Shown here: positions 1-9,777 of the stretch, in pieces
How positions within the stretch are numbered: the stretch's first letter is position 1
Layout: each line of letters opens with the position of its first letter
Assembly: GCF_023634065.1 (NCBI RefSeq)
Contig: NZ_JALKCV010000016.1
Coordinates: 44,946 to 108,945, forward strand
Origin: Microbulbifer litoralis
GTDB lineage: Bacteria; Pseudomonadota; Gammaproteobacteria; Pseudomonadales; Cellvibrionaceae
Direction of reading: 5' to 3'
DNA: 64,000 nucleotides
The notes under the pieces: model-generated
Databases searched by the model: none
What the model saw: the letters and a program-made list of their open reading frames with translations, nothing else
Told to the model about the DNA's origin: nothing
Position numbers and translations under genes: made by a program

Positions 1-71
1 CCCGACCTCTCTCACAGGGGAAGAGAGGTGTTGATCCCCTCCCCGCGAGCGGCAGAGGGGAATGCGATGAA

Positions 72-1307
<1,236 letters not shown>

Positions 1308-1353
1308 CTACAGCGGGGCCCGAGTCCCGAGCCCCCGAATTTCCAGCATATAC

Positions 1354-1382
1354 AAAAAGCCCCGCACTGGGCGGGGCTTTTG
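1354..1382 (-). terminator. Intrinsic terminator after rpmA
   Basis: The stem GCCCCGC/GCGGGGC (1359-1365 and 1371-1377) has a five-base loop. It is flanked by AAAAA on the left, which is a U tract on the minus strand, and by TTTT on the right, so it could work in both directions. It sits 22 bp beyond the rpmA stop and ahead of obgE. Confidence 0.85.
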
Positions 1383-1404
1383 TGAGGCCTGGGCTCAGAA
1401 CCGC

Positions 1405-1662
1405 TTAAGCTGTTTCGATGGAAACATACTTGCGGTTGTTGGGGCCCTTCACCTCGAACTTCACAACGCCGTCCGCGGTGGCGAACAGGGTGTGGTCCTT
1501 GCCCATGCCAACGTTGACACCGGCGTGGAACCTGGTGCCGCGCTGACGCACGATGATGTTGCCTGCCACTGCAGACTGGCCGCCAAAGCGCTTCACGCCC
1601 AGGCGTTTACTCTCGGAATCGCGCCCGTTGCGCGTACTACCGCCAGCTTTCTTGTGTGCCAT
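1405..1662 (-). CDS. rpmA: 50S ribosomal protein L27
   Basis: L27 reaches with its N-terminal tail towards the peptidyl-transferase centre and helps place tRNA ends. The 85-residue product begins [20 protein letters not shown] and contains the conserved GVKRFGGQ and [10 protein letters not shown] blocks. It is a full-length match to the proteobacterial family, with no N-terminal extension of the Firmicutes type. It starts 19 bp after rplU on the same strand, so the two are co-transcribed. A strong terminator follows. Confidence 0.99.
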   Translation of the reverse strand: MAHKKAGGSTRNGRDSESKRLGVKRFGGQSAVAGNIIVRQRGTRFHAGVNVGMGKDHTLFATADGVVKFEVKGPNNRKYVSIETA

Positions 1663-1681
1663 GAGTCGTTACTCCTCTTGC

Positions 1682-1993
1682 TTATGCCTTGATGCCAGTG
1701 ATTTTAACTTCGGTGTACCACTGACGGTGGCCCTGACGGGACATGGAGTGCTTGCGGCGGCGGAACTTGATGATTCTCACCTTCTCGCCACGCGCGTGGT
1801 TGACCACCTCGGCAGTCACTTTAGCGCCGTCTACCACCGGGGCACCGATGTTGATCTTGTCGCCGTCGACGACCATCAGCACCTTGTCAAAATCGATGGA
1901 TTCGCCAGTGGCGACTTCCAGCTTCTCCAGGCGAAGCACTTCGCCCTCTTCCACGCGGTGCTGCTTGCCACCGCTCTCAATTACAGCGTACAT
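1682..1993 (-). CDS. rplU: 50S ribosomal protein L21
   Basis: L21 binds 23S rRNA in the large subunit. I set the start at [17 protein letters not shown], giving 103 residues like E. coli L21. A longer frame runs nine residues upstream, but GGAG lies ten bases before the chosen ATG and the family starts here. Conserved [13 protein letters not shown] and [16 protein letters not shown] regions are present. It leads the rplU-rpmA pair. A sigma70-type promoter is visible about 160 bp upstream, in the divergent region shared with ispB. Confidence 0.98.
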   Translation of the reverse strand: MYAVIESGGKQHRVEEGEVLRLEKLEVATGESIDFDKVLMVVDGDKINIGAPVVDGAKVTAEVVNHARGEKVRIIKFRRRKHSMSRQGHRQWYTEVKITGIKA

Positions 1994-2150
1994 ATCTCTA
2001 TGCTCCGAGATGGACGACACGAAGCAGCGGGAGGACGCCGGGGTACCGGTGAGTCACTGCTCCGCATTTCGGGAGCTTGCGCCGTGTAGTTGATAAATCG
2101 ATCCGCCGACGGGTTTCCCGACACTGGGAGCCGGTCAAAGCGGGGCGCAG

Positions 2151-2179
2151 ATTCTAATCAATTCGCCGGCTTGATACAA
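2151..2179 (-). promoter_or_regulatory. Promoter of rplU-rpmA
   Basis: On the minus strand, TTGTAT (2174-2179), a 17-bp spacer and TAGAAT (2151-2156) give a good sigma70 match. A TACAAT box on the plus strand (2175-2180) overlaps the -35 and could serve as the ispB -10. Transcription would start near 2144, leaving a leader of about 150 nt before rplU. Confidence 0.65.
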
Positions 2180-2245
2180 TAGCGCGCCCTCGCCGGCCGG
2201 ACACCGCCGGACCGGCCCCCAGCAAGTAGTATAAGGAACCCTCGA

Positions 2246-3208
2246 ATGCTGCCTTTCCACCGGGTTGCGGCCGACGACTTTGCCGCAGTCAACCAGCGGA
2301 TCATTGATCAATTGCACTCGGATGTTCCACTGGTGGAGAACATCGGCCACTACCTGGTCGAGGCCGGTGGCAAACGCCTGCGGCCGCTATTGGTGCTGCT
2401 GTGCACCCGCGCGGCGGGCTACGGCGGCCGCGACCATATCGACCTGGCAACCATCATCGAGTTCATCCACACCGCCACCCTGCTGCACGACGATGTGGTG
2501 GACACCTCCGATATGCGCCGCGGGCGCATCACTGCCAACGCCAAGTGGGGCAACGCACCGGCGGTGCTGGTGGGCGATTTCCTCTATTCCCGCGCCTTCC
2601 AGATGATGGTGGCCCTGCGCGATATGGACATCATGTCGATCCTGTCCGAGACCACCAACACCATTGCCGAGGGCGAGGTGCAGCAGTTGGTCAATGCCGG
2701 AGACCCGGAGGTCAGCGAGGACAATTACTTCAAGGTGATCCACAAGAAGACCGGCGCCCTGTTCGAGGCCGCCTGCGAGACAGCGGCGGTACTGGCGGGC
2801 TGCACCGGCGAACAGCGCGATGCACTGAAGCTCTATGGCCGCAGCCTCGGCCTGGCCTTCCAACTGGTGGACGACGCACTGGACTACCGCGGCAATTCCG
2901 AGGAACTGGGCAAGAATGTGGGTGACGACCTGGCCGAGGGCAAACCCACCCTGCCGCTGATCTACACCATGGCCAATGGCACCGAGGCCCAGGCCGCACT
3001 GGTGCGCGAGGCCATCGAGCAACGCAGCGCGGACAAACTGGGCGAAATCGTCGCGGCCATCGAGGCATGCGGCGCGCTGGAATACACCATGGAGCGGGCG
3101 CGGGTGGCGGTGGACGACGCCTGGAATCAGCTGGCCGTGCTGCCGGACAGTGAACAGAAGACGGCGCTGCAGCAGTTGGCGAGTTTTGCGGTGGAACGGA
3201 CGGTCTGA
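2246..3208 (+). CDS. ispB: Octaprenyl diphosphate synthase
   Basis: Trans-polyprenyl synthase that extends farnesyl diphosphate with isopentenyl diphosphate to make the ubiquinone side chain. The 320-residue product shows the family landmarks in order: GGKRLRPLL near residue 42, the first aspartate-rich motif DDVVD followed by MRRG, the KTG motif (HKKTGALFEAAC), and the second aspartate-rich motif DDALD. Length and spacing match E. coli IspB (323). It is divergent from rplU, a gene pair conserved in many gammaproteobacteria. A U-tract hairpin follows 27 bp beyond the stop. Octa- versus nonaprenyl chain length cannot be read from the sequence. Confidence 0.96.
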   Translation: MLPFHRVAADDFAAVNQRIIDQLHSDVPLVENIGHYLVEAGGKRLRPLLVLLCTRAAGYGGRDHIDLATIIEFIHTATLLHDDVVDTSDMRRGRITANAKWGNAPAVLVGDFLYSRAFQMMVALRDMDIMSILSETTNTIAEGEVQQLVNAGDPEVSEDNYFKVIHKKTGALFEAACETAAVLAGCTGEQRDALKLYGRSLGLAFQLVDDALDYRGNSEELGKNVGDDLAEGKPTLPLIYTMANGTEAQAALVREAIEQRSADKLGEIVAAIEACGALEYTMERARVAVDDAWNQLAVLPDSEQKTALQQLASFAVERTV

Positions 3209-3235
3209 GGCCGGGCTCCACCGGCTGAAGACGTA

Positions 3236-3262
3236 GGGGCGGACCTTGTGTTCGCCCTTTTT
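3236..3262 (+). terminator. Intrinsic terminator after ispB
   Basis: GGGCGGAC-CTTGT-GTTCGCCC is followed by TTTTT. It is a near-perfect inverted copy (one mismatch in 27 bases) of the hairpin at 3643-3669 that terminates fabB from the other side. Confidence 0.8.
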
Positions 3263-3642
3263 GGTCTGGACCCCGGTGTGGTGCTCGTTAGCCAGTTCGG
3301 TGGCGGCGCTGCTACCGATAGCGGTTTGCCAGACACGCGGTGAATACGTCCCTGTACGCTCTAATCGACATCCCTGTCTCATAAGGTCTGCCAAACCGCT
3401 ATCGGTATCAGCGCCTTCGCATCGACATTGGAGTTCTATTTGACTGCCTGGATCGTTCAAAAAGAATACCGAGGCCGATGCGAAGGCCTTGCTACCGGGA
3501 GCACCTTGTGGGACTGTCTGCGAGAGGGACCTCGCGGACAAGCCTACAGGGATGTATTCACGGCGTGTCCCACAAGGTGCTCCCGGTAGCAGGGCCGCCA
3601 CTGTCCCCTCTAATGACAAAAGGCCAAGGGACCACAACCAAC
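3263..3642. repeat. Composite inverted-repeat region between ispB and fabB
   Basis: Gene-free stretch built of inverted repeats. The first has 22-bp arms at 3313-3334 and 3386-3407 (one mismatch). The second has shorter arms, GCCTTCGCATCGAC near 3413-3426 and its near-complement at 3474-3487. The third has perfect 23-bp arms at 3491-3513 and 3568-3590. The interior pieces GTGAATACGTCCCTGTA and TACAGGGATGTATTCAC resemble each other in opposite orientation, so the two large hairpins look like mirror copies of one unit. Stop-free frames here are by-products of the palindromes; I see no gene. This could be a REP/BIME-like or degenerate MITE element. Confidence 0.7.
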
Positions 3643-3669
3643 AAAAAGGGCGAACACAAGGTTCGCCCC
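3643..3669 (-). terminator. Intrinsic terminator after fabB
   Basis: Read on the minus strand, GGGCGAAC-CTTGT-GTTCGCCC is followed by TTTTTG. It lies 27 bp past the fabB stop and is the inverted partner of the ispB terminator. Confidence 0.85.
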
Positions 3670-3696
3670 GGGGTATCGATTGTGGCAGCCGATGGC

Positions 3697-4920
3697 TCAG
3701 ACCTTGTCGAACACCAGGCAGGCATTGGTGCCGCCGAAGCCGAAGCTGTTGGACATGGCGCGCTGGACCTTGGCGTCGCGCAATTCGGTCACCAGGTCCA
3801 TGCCCTCGGCCTCCGGATCGCGGTGCTCCACATTCGCGGAAGCGGCGATAAAGTCGTTCTGCATCATCAGCAGGGCGTAGATGGCCTCCTGCACGCCGGC
3901 GGCGCCCAGGGAGTGGCCGGTCAGAGACTTGGTGGAGGCGAAGGCCGGCACCTTGTCGCCGAAAACCTCGCGCATGGCCTTGAGTTCGGCCACATCGCCC
4001 ACCGGCGTGGAAGTACCGTGGGTGTTGATATAGTCGATCTTGCCCTGCAGCCCCTTGCCGTCCAGGCCCGCCAGCGCCTGCTCCATGCAGCGCTGTGCCC
4101 CTTCGCCGCTGGGCGCGACCATATCGTAGCCGTCGGAGGTGGCGCCGTAGCCGGTCAGTTCGGCGTAGATCCTGGCGCCGCGGGCCTTCGCGTGCTCCAT
4201 CTCCTCCAGCACCAGGCAGCCGCCGCCGCCGGCGATCACGAAACCGTCGCGATCCGCGTCATAGGGGCGCGAGGCCTTATCCGGGGTGTCGTTGTACTTG
4301 GTGGACAGAGCGCCCATGGCGTCGAACAGGTGGGTCAGGCTCCAGGCCAGCTCCTCGCCGCCGCCGGCAAACACGATGTCCTGCTTGCCCATCAGGATCT
4401 GCTCCGCGCCGTTGCCGATACAGTGGGCGCTGGTGGCGCAGGCGGAGGAGATGCTGTAGTTGATGCCCTTGATCCTGAAGGGGGTCGCCAGGCAGGCGGA
4501 CACGGTGCTGCCCATGACCTGGGGCACGCGGAAAGCGCCCACACGGCGCACGCCTTTCTCCTTCAGGACCTCTGCGGCGTCGATGATCTCGCGGGTGGAG
4601 GTGCCGCCGGAGCCCATGACGATGCCCGTGCGCGGGTTGGAGACATCACTCTCCTCCAGGCCGGACATCTCGATGGCTTCTTTCATCGCGATATAGGCGT
4701 AGGCGGCGGAGTCGCCCATGAAGCGCAGTTGCTTGCGGTCGATATGGTCCTTGAAGTCGATATCCACTTCGCCGGCGACCTGGCTGCGCAGCCCCAGTTC
4801 CTTGTACTCCTCCTGGAAACGGATGCCGCTGCGGCCCTCTTTGAGGGAGGCAGTGACACTGTTGACATCGTTCCCGATACAGGAGGTGATGCCCATTCCG
4901 GTGACAGCGACCCGTCGCAT
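3697..4920 (-). CDS. fabB: Beta-ketoacyl-ACP synthase I
   Basis: Condensing enzyme that elongates acyl-ACP with malonyl-ACP and is needed to extend the cis-unsaturated intermediates made by FabA. The start [13 protein letters not shown] gives 407 residues (E. coli 406). The open frame runs four codons further to a TTG, but GGAG sits six bases before the chosen ATG. Catalytic Cys lies in [10 protein letters not shown], and the two His in [11 protein letters not shown] and [11 protein letters not shown]. The C-terminal FGFGGTNA is intact. It lies 66 bp after fabA on the same strand, in the fabAB arrangement, and is followed by a strong terminator. Confidence 0.98.
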   Translation of the reverse strand: MRRVAVTGMGITSCIGNDVNSVTASLKEGRSGIRFQEEYKELGLRSQVAGEVDIDFKDHIDRKQLRFMGDSAAYAYIAMKEAIEMSGLEESDVSNPRTGIVMGSGGTSTREIIDAAEVLKEKGVRRVGAFRVPQVMGSTVSACLATPFRIKGINYSISSACATSAHCIGNGAEQILMGKQDIVFAGGGEELAWSLTHLFDAMGALSTKYNDTPDKASRPYDADRDGFVIAGGGGCLVLEEMEHAKARGARIYAELTGYGATSDGYDMVAPSGEGAQRCMEQALAGLDGKGLQGKIDYINTHGTSTPVGDVAELKAMREVFGDKVPAFASTKSLTGHSLGAAGVQEAIYALLMMQNDFIAASANVEHRDPEAEGMDLVTELRDAKVQRAMSNSFGFGGTNACLVFDKV

Positions 4921-4986
4921 AGTGATCTCCAACTAAAAGCTTTTCGACAGTGTACTTTGTTATTGTTCTGCGGTTGTTCCGGAGCG

Positions 4987-5511
4987 TCAGAAATTGTCGG
5001 TGCGGGCGAACAGCCCTACACGCAAATCCTTGGCAGTGTAAATCTCGCGCCCGTCCACGGAAACCGCGCCGTCGCCGATCCCCATTACCAGCTTGCGCTC
5101 CACCAGTCGGCTCATCTGGATATGGTAGGTGACTTTCTTGTTGGTCGGCAGTATCTGCCCGGTAAATTTCACCTCGCCGCAGCCCAGGGCGCGGCCGCGA
5201 CCGGGGTTACCCTTCCAGGCCAGGAAATAGCCGAGCAGCTGCCACATGGCGTCGAGACCCAGGCAACCGGGCATGACCGGATCGCCGGGGAAATGGCAGT
5301 CGAAGAACCACAGGTCCGGGTGAATATCCAGTTCGGCAATCAGCTCTCCCTTGCCGTAGGCGCCGCCGTCCTTGGATACATGGGTGATGCGGTCGAGCAT
5401 CAGCATATTGGGTGCGGGCAGCTGCGCATTGCCGGGGCCGAACATCTCGCCGCGCGAGCAGGCCAGCAGTTCTTCTTTGGTGTAGCTGCTTTTTTGAACG
5501 AAGTTACTCAT
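4987..5511 (-). CDS. fabA: 3-hydroxydecanoyl-ACP dehydratase/isomerase
   Basis: Bifunctional dehydratase and isomerase that introduces the cis double bond at C10, the entry to anaerobic unsaturated fatty acid synthesis. I start at [16 protein letters not shown] (174 residues; E. coli 172), preceded by GGGA. A longer open frame upstream has no family likeness. The active-site His is in [13 protein letters not shown] and the Asp in [23 protein letters not shown] and the closing [13 protein letters not shown] also match the family. First gene of the fabA-fabB operon. Confidence 0.98.
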   Translation of the reverse strand: MSNFVQKSSYTKEELLACSRGEMFGPGNAQLPAPNMLMLDRITHVSKDGGAYGKGELIAELDIHPDLWFFDCHFPGDPVMPGCLGLDAMWQLLGYFLAWKGNPGRGRALGCGEVKFTGQILPTNKKVTYHIQMSRLVERKLVMGIGDGAVSVDGREIYTAKDLRVGLFARTDNF

Positions 5512-5570
5512 CTTAATCCCGTTTTTGGGTGTTCGCGCCACAGGGTCTGGGCGTTTTTGCAAGAGCGGGC

Positions 5571-5598
5571 ATTCTAAAGACTGAGGATAGCTTGTCCA
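5571..5598 (-). promoter_or_regulatory. Promoter of fabA-fabB
   Basis: On the minus strand, TGGACA (5593-5598), a 16-bp spacer and TAGAAT (5571-5576). Predicted start near 5564, leaving about 50 nt of leader. An inverted repeat GGTCAC-N10-GTGACC (5602-5623) sits just upstream of the -35 and could be an operator. Confidence 0.65.
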
Positions 5599-5607
5599 GT
5601 CGGTCAC

Positions 5608-5927
5608 TGTCCTTTTTGTGACCAGTACTTGGGGCTATAGTCCCAGATTCACCCGCAGGTGCCCGCGATGTCTCAAAACGGGTTGGCATACAGGTTGCTG
5701 TATTCTACCTGGTGGGGAGGCGGGGCTTGTCGTCCGGTGCCATCCGCCTTCTGTCATCGCGTGTGAGTGATCGCTGTAAGCGATTTGTGATAACTTCCCG
5801 CGCAGTGTGCTGTCCCTTACTAACGGTGACGATACGCTGGCCCGGGAACTGCACCGGGGGCCGCGATGCGGTACCGATGTGGCGCGGGGGAGCGCTGCCT
5901 TTTAAAGAAGAGGATTTGAGGACAAGA
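5608..5927. other. Intergenic region between fabA promoter and galU
   Basis: No gene seen. An open frame in phase with galU runs through it from 5712, but its translation is unlike GalU and the real start has its own GAGG. It contains a short palindrome ATCGCT-GTA-AGCGAT (5770-5784). I could not pick a convincing galU promoter. Confidence 0.5.
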
Positions 5928-6776
5928 ATGCTTAGAAAATGTCTTTTCCCGGTGGCCGGCTATGGCACCCGGTTTCTGCCCGCCACCAAGGCCATGCCCA
6001 AGGAAATGCTGCCGCTGGTGAACAAGCCGCTGGTGCAGTACGGCGTCGAGGAGGCGATCGAGGCCGGCCTGAACGAGATCGGCTTCGTGACCGGTCGCGG
6101 CAAGCGCGCCATCGAAGATCACTTCGACACCAACTTCGAACTGGAACACCAGATTTCAGGCACCGGTAAAGAAAGGTACCTGGACAGTGTGCGCAAGGTT
6201 ATCGACGAGGCGAGCTTCTCCTACACCCGCCAGGGGGAAATGCGCGGTCTCGGTGATGCGATCCTGCAGGGGCAGCGCCTGGTGGGCGATGAACCCTTTG
6301 GCGTGGTGCTGGCAGACGATCTCTGCCTGAACGACGGCCTGGGCGTACTGGGGCAGATGGTGCAGCTGTACAAGCAGTTCCGCTGCAGTATTGTCGCCGT
6401 GGAGGAGGTGCCGCGGGAGCATATCCACAAGTTTGGCGTGATTGCCGGCAATGAGATCAAACCCGGGCTGCACCAGGTCACCGATATGGTGGAGAAACCG
6501 GCCGCCGAGGATGCCCCCAGCAACCTGGCGATCATCGGCCGCTATATCCTGACGCCGGACATCTTCGACCTGATCCGCGAGACCCCGCCGGGCAAAAACG
6601 GCGAGGTGCAGATTACCGATGCGCTGCTGGCCCAGGCCCAGCGGGGCTGTGTGCTGGCCTACAACTTCAAGGGCCGCCGCTTCGACTGCGGTTCCGTCGA
6701 CGGCTTTATCGAAGCCACCAACTTTGTCTACGAGAATGTTTACCTGCCCGAACAGGCTGAACTGGAGAAGAAATAA
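5928..6776 (+). CDS. galU: UTP-glucose-1-phosphate uridylyltransferase
   Basis: Makes UDP-glucose from UTP and glucose-1-phosphate for surface polysaccharides. The start [21 protein letters not shown] (GAGG seven to eight bases upstream) gives 282 residues, close to pseudomonad GalU (279) and shorter than E. coli (302). The nucleotide-binding signature [19 protein letters not shown] opens the protein. VLADDLCLN carries the metal-binding Asp region, and [14 protein letters not shown] and [12 protein letters not shown] are family blocks. It ends two bases before the phosphomannomutase start, so the two genes are translationally close and form a sugar-nucleotide operon. Confidence 0.96.
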   Translation: MLRKCLFPVAGYGTRFLPATKAMPKEMLPLVNKPLVQYGVEEAIEAGLNEIGFVTGRGKRAIEDHFDTNFELEHQISGTGKERYLDSVRKVIDEASFSYTRQGEMRGLGDAILQGQRLVGDEPFGVVLADDLCLNDGLGVLGQMVQLYKQFRCSIVAVEEVPREHIHKFGVIAGNEIKPGLHQVTDMVEKPAAEDAPSNLAIIGRYILTPDIFDLIRETPPGKNGEVQITDALLAQAQRGCVLAYNFKGRRFDCGSVDGFIEATNFVYENVYLPEQAELEKK

Positions 6777-6778
6777 AA

Positions 6779-8128
6779 GTGACCGAGCTGACCTGTTTCA
6801 AGGCCTACGACCTGCGCGGCCGCGTACCCGATGAGCTGAACACCGATATCGCCTACCGCGTGGGCCGCGCCTTTGCCCAGTTCCTGGGGGCCGGGCGCGT
6901 GGTGGTCGGTCACGATATCCGCCTGACCAGTGGCGAGCTGACCGACGCCCTGGCCAACGGCCTGCGCGACGCCGGGGCCGACGTTTTCCATATCGGTGAA
7001 TGCGGCACGGAAGAAGTTTATTTTGCCACTTTCCACGGGAAATTTGATGGTGGTATCTGCGTCACCGCGAGCCACAACCCGATGGATTACAACGGCATGA
7101 AGTTCGTGCGTTCGGGGGCCCGCCCGATCAGTGGCGATACCGGCCTGAAGGATATCAAGCGCCTGGCGGAGGAAAACGATTTTGCCCCGGTGGAAAAGCG
7201 CGGGGAGCTGAACAGCTACGCGCATCGCGAGGACTTCGTCCAACACCTGCTGGGTTATGTAGACGCCGCAAAACTGAAACCCCTGAAGCTGGTGGTCAAC
7301 GCCGGCAACGGCGGTGCCGGCGCGGTGGTGGATGCACTGGCTCCACACCTGCCGTTTGAATTTGTGCGTGTCCATCACGAGCCGGACGGCAACTTCCCCA
7401 ACGGTATTCCCAACCCGATCCTAACGGAAAACCGCGAGTCCACGTCGACAGCCGTCCAGGAGAGTGACGCCGACTTTGGTATCGCCTGGGATGGCGATTT
7501 CGACCGCTGCTTTTTCTTCGATGAAAACGGCGAGTTTATCGAGGGCTACTATGTGGTGGGGCTGCTGGCGGAGGCTTTCCTGCTCAAGCACCCCGGCAGC
7601 AAGGTCGTGCACGACCCGCGCCTGGTGTGGAATACCCAGGATATCGTCCGCGCCAGCGGCGGTGAACCGATCGAGAGCAAGACCGGCCACGCGTTTATCA
7701 AGGAGCGCATGCGGAAGGAGAATGCCATCTACGGTGGCGAGATGAGCGCGCACCACTATTTTCGCGATTTCGCCTACTGTGACAGCGGCATGATTCCCTG
7801 GCTGCTGGTGGCGGAGCTGGTGAGCCGCAGTGGCAAACCCCTTTCGCAATTGGTCAGTGAGCGCATGGCGGCTTTCCCCTGTTCCGGCGAGATCAACTCC
7901 AAGGTGGACGACCCGGCGGCACTGCTGAAAGCGGCCGAGGAACAGTATGGCGCGGACGCAGGGAGCGTCGAGCATGTGGACGGCCTCAGCGTTGCTTTCG
8001 CGGACTGGCGCTTTAACCTGCGCATGTCCAACACCGAGCCGGTGGTGCGCTTGAACGTCGAGTCCCGTGGGGACGAGGCGTTGATGAAGGAGAAGACCGA
8101 AGAACTGTTGAAGCTGATTCGCGGTTAA
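6779..8128 (+). CDS. manB: Phosphomannomutase (ManB/CpsG type)
   Basis: Interconverts mannose-6-phosphate and mannose-1-phosphate, the substrate of ManC. The 449-residue product uses a GTG start two bases after galU. The alpha-D-phosphohexomutase landmarks are present: the phosphoserine loop [14 protein letters not shown], the metal loop DGDFDRC, the sugar loop GGEMSAHH and the phosphate loop [17 protein letters not shown]. The [18 protein letters not shown] segment is very close to E. coli CpsG (456 residues), which favours phosphomannomutase over phosphoglucomutase. Some relatives use both sugars, so dual activity is possible. ManC is encoded 3 kb away on the other strand. Confidence 0.93.
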   Translation: MTELTCFKAYDLRGRVPDELNTDIAYRVGRAFAQFLGAGRVVVGHDIRLTSGELTDALANGLRDAGADVFHIGECGTEEVYFATFHGKFDGGICVTASHNPMDYNGMKFVRSGARPISGDTGLKDIKRLAEENDFAPVEKRGELNSYAHREDFVQHLLGYVDAAKLKPLKLVVNAGNGGAGAVVDALAPHLPFEFVRVHHEPDGNFPNGIPNPILTENRESTSTAVQESDADFGIAWDGDFDRCFFFDENGEFIEGYYVVGLLAEAFLLKHPGSKVVHDPRLVWNTQDIVRASGGEPIESKTGHAFIKERMRKENAIYGGEMSAHHYFRDFAYCDSGMIPWLLVAELVSRSGKPLSQLVSERMAAFPCSGEINSKVDDPAALLKAAEEQYGADAGSVEHVDGLSVAFADWRFNLRMSNTEPVVRLNVESRGDEALMKEKTEELLKLIRG

Positions 8129-8148
8129 TCGGAGTCTCCCGATCCGCT

Positions 8149-8177
8149 GCAGGGGCGAACCCGAGGTCCGCCCCTGC
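8149..8177. terminator. Hairpin between convergent manB and SDR gene
   Basis: GCAGGGGCGAAC-CCGAG-GTCCGCCCCTGC is a 12-bp stem with one mismatch. It lies between two convergent genes, belongs to the same GGGCGAAC/GTTCGCCC family as the hairpins at 3236 and 3643, and lacks a U tract. Confidence 0.55.
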
Positions 8178-8199
8178 CGATCCAAATGGCAACCGGCTG

Positions 8200-9054
8200 T
8201 TATGCCAGATCACCACCCTTCTCAACCGCTTCCAGCCAAAGCTCTACCTGCCGGGTAAGCCCCTGCCGCCAGCTGCGCTGCTGGATACCGAATACATCGC
8301 GCAACTTGTCGCAGGCGAGCACGGCGCTGCCGGTATCTTCGGTTTCACCGTCAGGCAGTGCCGATAACTCCGGGGAAAACTCCTCGCCGTAGAAGGACTG
8401 GGCCCGTTCGACCACCTCGCGGGCAAATTCCAGCGCAGTGCAACTGTCTGCAGAACCATAGTGAAAAATGCCGGCACCGGAGGCGCCGCTGGCCAGTTGC
8501 TGCGCCACTGCGACCGCCACCCGCGCCAGGTCCACCACTGGCACCGGACTGCCGCTGCTGCGATCGTCCAGGGCGATCGGCTGGCCGGCCACCAGGCCGC
8601 GCAGGATCCTGCCCAGCAGCGCATCTTCGCTGCGATCGACCATCCAGCCGAAACGCAACAGGGTGAGATTGTCGCAATCCAACAGCGCCTGTTCGCAGGC
8701 CAGCCACTGCAGGCCGGCCTCGCTGGTCGGCGCCGGCTCATCGTCCTCGTCGTAGCGCTTGCGACCGCCGCCGTCGAACACCTGGTACGACGACAGGTGT
8801 ACCAGGTGGCTGCAATCCCTCTGCACCAGCTCGCGGCATACCTTCAGCGCCATCGCCATGCCGTCACTGCCGGCACAGGCGGTGGCGTTGATGGCGATGG
8901 CGCCGGGGCGCAACGCGTCGAGCTGCGCCGGCGACAGTAACTGCACGCGGAAACCAACGCGCTGCAGGCGTTTCTGCAGCGCATTGTCGATACGGTTGCC
9001 GGCGCCGATCACGGCGACGGAATCGGGGAAATACCCGGTGTGAAGCTCAGGCAC
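8200..9054 (-). CDS. RmlD-like SDR protein lacking the catalytic Tyr and Lys
   Basis: Extended short-chain dehydrogenase fold resembling dTDP-4-dehydrorhamnose reductase: nucleotide-binding VIGAGN near residue 15, SSYQVFDGG near 88, and DEPAP at 105-109. In RmlD, DEPxP is followed at fixed distance by YGxxKLAGE. Here the same-length segment reads AGLQWLACE, so the catalytic Tyr is Ala113 and the Lys is Trp117. The protein may bind a nucleotide without reducing a substrate. The start is GTG. It lies 18 bp after ssb on the same strand, which suggests co-transcription. No rhamnose pathway genes are nearby. Length 284, usual for the family. Confidence 0.75.
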   Translation of the reverse strand: MPELHTGYFPDSVAVIGAGNRIDNALQKRLQRVGFRVQLLSPAQLDALRPGAIAINATACAGSDGMAMALKVCRELVQRDCSHLVHLSSYQVFDGGGRKRYDEDDEPAPTSEAGLQWLACEQALLDCDNLTLLRFGWMVDRSEDALLGRILRGLVAGQPIALDDRSSGSPVPVVDLARVAVAVAQQLASGASGAGIFHYGSADSCTALEFAREVVERAQSFYGEEFSPELSALPDGETEDTGSAVLACDKLRDVFGIQQRSWRQGLTRQVELWLEAVEKGGDLA

Positions 9055-9072
9055 GGATACACTCGGCCCGGC

Positions 9073-9648
9073 TTAGAAGGGAATGTCGTCGTCGAAGCTG
9101 TTATCGAAGCCACCGGCCGGGGCCTGGCTCGGCTGGCCGCCGCCCTGGTTGGTCGGCTGGTTGGTGGACGGCGCCATCGGCGAAGGCGCGGTGCGGCCCT
9201 GGGCGTAGGGATCCTGGGCGGGCTGACCACCCTGCTGGAAGCCGCCGCCCTGTGGCTGCTGCTGGTAACCGCCACCCTGGCCGCCGCCAAAGCCGCCCTG
9301 GTCACCGCCGCGGCTGTCGAGCATCTGCATCTCGTTGGCGACGATCTCGGTGGTGTAGCGATCCTGGCCGTTCTGGTCCTGCCACTTGCGGGTCTGCAGG
9401 CGGCCCTCGATATAGACTTTGCTGCCCTTGCGCAGGTACTCGCCGGCGATCTCCGCCAGGCGGTTGAAGAACACCACCCGGTGCCACTCGGTACGCTCCT
9501 GCTGCTGGCCGGTCTGCTTGTCGCGCCAGGTGTCGGACGTAGCCAGGTTGACGTTGGCCACCGCCACACCACCGGGCGTAAAGCGGGACTCGGGGTCTGC
9601 GCCCAGGTTGCCGATCAGAATGACTTTGTTGATACCCCTACTGGCCAT
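9073..9648 (-). CDS. ssb: Single-stranded DNA-binding protein
   Basis: Binds single-stranded DNA in replication, recombination and repair. Residues 1-112 form the OB fold: [49 protein letters not shown] Gly/Gln-rich and Pro-rich linker follows ([10 protein letters not shown]), then the acidic tip [10 protein letters not shown] that recruits partner proteins. The length of 191 is typical. It lies downstream of the MFS gene in the pseudomonad-like uvrA-MFS-ssb neighbourhood. A LexA-like sequence lies about 80 bp upstream of the start. Confidence 0.98.
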   Translation of the reverse strand: MASRGINKVILIGNLGADPESRFTPGGVAVANVNLATSDTWRDKQTGQQQERTEWHRVVFFNRLAEIAGEYLRKGSKVYIEGRLQTRKWQDQNGQDRYTTEIVANEMQMLDSRGGDQGGFGGGQGGGYQQQPQGGGFQQGGQPAQDPYAQGRTAPSPMAPSTNQPTNQGGGQPSQAPAGGFDNSFDDDIPF

Positions 9649-9728
9649 GGGCCTCTCCTCTCGTTCAGGTTCGGAAAATATTTCCGGAAATTTGAATTCG
9701 TTCCCAAAGTCACGGCTTCGGGTTCATT

Positions 9729-9744
9729 GTGGATATATATCCAG
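9729..9744 (-). promoter_or_regulatory. Possible LexA box upstream of ssb
   Basis: Minus-strand CTGGATATATATCCAC fits the gammaproteobacterial SOS consensus CTG-N10-CAG, with an AT-alternating core, except for the last base. It lies 81-96 bp upstream of the ssb start, where SOS control of ssb would be expected. Confidence 0.45.
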
Positions 9745-9777
9745 CAGCATACAACAGACGCCACCGGTTAGTAAGCG

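Noticed and set aside
3478..5577. A 699-codon plus-strand frame opposite fabB and fabA
   Set aside because: Same cause: it is the mirror frame of two well-supported genes and begins inside the palindromic repeat region.
5712..5927. N-terminal extension of GalU by 72 residues
   Set aside because: The extension is Arg/Ser-rich and unlike GalU; the [13 protein letters not shown] start has its own GAGG and matches family length.
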